Below are positions 20,268 to 20,781 of a stretch of 20,781 nt of DNA, piece after piece. Under the pieces are notes generated by a model. That model saw only the letters and a list, made by a program, of their open reading frames with translations. It was not told where the DNA came from and did not search any database. The stretch is taken from IMG/VR virus record IMGVR_UViG_3300045135_000832, positions 1 to 20,781 of that record. One strand, 5' to 3'. The stretch's first letter is position 1, and every line of letters begins with the position of its first letter. The DNA is from a virus. A program made the translations under genes and the position numbers.

Positions 20268-20781
20268 GAGTAAGCTATCTCCACATAACCAGCAGTGCCA
20301 GAAGAACCCGATCCATTGTTGTAACCGCCAGAGCCCCCAAGACCATTGCCACCGTTTGAGAAATAACCACCCGGGCCACCGCCAATAGAAGCGCGGAGAA
20401 CGCTAAGGTAGGTCACGGAACTGCTGCCGCCTGAACCACCAGCATTTGGGGTTGTTGCATTCACACCCGGCGCAGCACCACCGCTACCGCCAGCACCAAC
20501 AACAAGGCTAATAGTGTTCCCGCTGGTAACAGAGAAGGTAGCCGAAGAAGTACCAGAAGAACCGCCGTTGCCACCAAACTGAGGGGTGTAAGTGCCAAAC
20601 TTGGAGTTATAACTATAGTAGCCAGACGCGCCGCCACCATCACCACCGTTCACTGTTACAGTTACAGACGTAACTCTGTTTGGGACAGTCCAATTGTAAG
20701 ATCCAGCCGTGCTAAACGTCACTGTGCCAGAAATAATTAACTCTGCATTGTAGAAATCTGAGATAGATATTTCACCAGATT
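20264..20781 (-). CDS. Glycine-rich tail fibre/tip protein, 5' end outside window
   Basis: The frame is open to the window edge, so only the C-terminal 170 or so residues are visible. The GTG at 20722 is not needed as a start. Upstream of it the frame continues with SGEISISDFYNAELIISGTV, a form common near the ends of phage tail fibres. The rest is a glycine-rich domain (VTVNGGDGGGASGYYSYNSK, GAGGSGGAAPGVNATTPNAG, and a closing GTAGYVEIAYS). Such domains form trimeric polyglycine-helix tips that contact the host surface in other phages. A host-recognition role is therefore likely, but the receptor is unknown. Confidence 0.7.
   Translation of the reverse strand, partial: SGEISISDFYNAELIISGTVTFSTAGSYNWTVPNRVTSVTVTVNGGDGGGASGYYSYNSKFGTYTPQFGGNGGSSGTSSATFSVTSGNTISLVVGAGGSGGAAPGVNATTPNAGGSGGSSSVTYLSVLRASIGGGPGGYFSNGGNGLGGSGGYNNGSGSSGTAGYVEIAYS

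Noticed and set aside
1-20781. Overall CTAG count as a genome-wide anomaly.
   Set aside because: By rough eye count there are about 50, below random expectation for this composition; only the local clusters stand out.
1-20781. CRISPR arrays, insertion sequences, integrase or attachment sites.
   Set aside because: No regularly spaced repeats, transposase or integrase motifs were seen on either strand.

Overview
This window is part of a tailed bacteriophage genome, about half GC. All but one of its genes are read on the minus strand, so the biological order runs from high to low coordinates. The gene content suggests a short-tailed (podovirus-like) phage of an aquatic, probably marine, Gram-negative host: a P22 gp10-like tail/nozzle protein, three or four alanine/glycine-rich internal virion proteins, a spanin-type lysis cassette and a single-strand-annealing type replication module. 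The general style recalls phages of SAR116, roseobacters and SAR11 (HMO-2011-like). That assignment rests on remembered protein flavour, not on a search. No terminase, portal, capsid, DNA polymerase, integrase, tRNA or CRISPR array was seen.

Region by region, in the direction of transcription: (1) 20781-19785 is the 3' part of a glycine-rich tail-fibre/tip protein (its 5' end lies outside the window), followed by a GNAT-like protein joined to it by an ATGA overlap. (2) 19750-18331 is a compact lysis cassette: a 46-aa single-TM protein with a GTG start, a 90-aa coiled-coil/TM protein, a GH24 lysozyme with an unusual C-terminal membrane anchor, a short Rz-like inner-membrane spanin, and an Rz1-like lipoprotein that starts out of frame inside the Rz-like gene. 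(3) 18284-9467 is the virion module: the tail protein, a 98-aa protein, and four proteins of 273, 371, 568 and 961 aa that look like internal/ejection proteins.

(4) 9470-9255 holds the only plus-strand gene, a ribbon-helix-helix (RHH) DNA-binding protein. It sits tail-to-tail with the 961-aa gene (both stop codons share one CTAG) and head-to-head with the first replication gene. (5) 9238-1454 is the replication/recombination module: a DUF1064-like nuclease, a 133-aa protein, a Sak4-like P-loop ATPase, a DUF669-like ssDNA-binding candidate, an SF2 helicase with a zinc ribbon, three small genes, a Cas4/AddB-like nuclease with four cysteines placed for an Fe-S cluster, and a Toprim plus RepA-like primase-helicase. 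(6) 1399-249 holds small accessory genes: a DUF3846-like protein, a 72-aa unknown, an HTH protein, a Cys/His-rich membrane protein and a 31-aa ORF. A strongly base-paired element ending in a U7 tract follows and probably closes the transcript.

The most unusual content is RNA-level. The gaps inside the replication module hold dyads that look built for post-transcriptional control. They include a textbook-geometry H-type pseudoknot between the ssDNA-binding protein gene and the helicase gene, a long hairpin that buries the ribosome-binding site of the 133-aa gene, a perfect 12-bp stem between the nuclease and primase genes, and a recurrent CTAGAAAA element just upstream of four ribosome-binding sites. 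Together with the lone opposing RHH gene, these suggest a phage that tunes its replication proteins by RNA structure and a small repressor. All structures and counts were read by eye.
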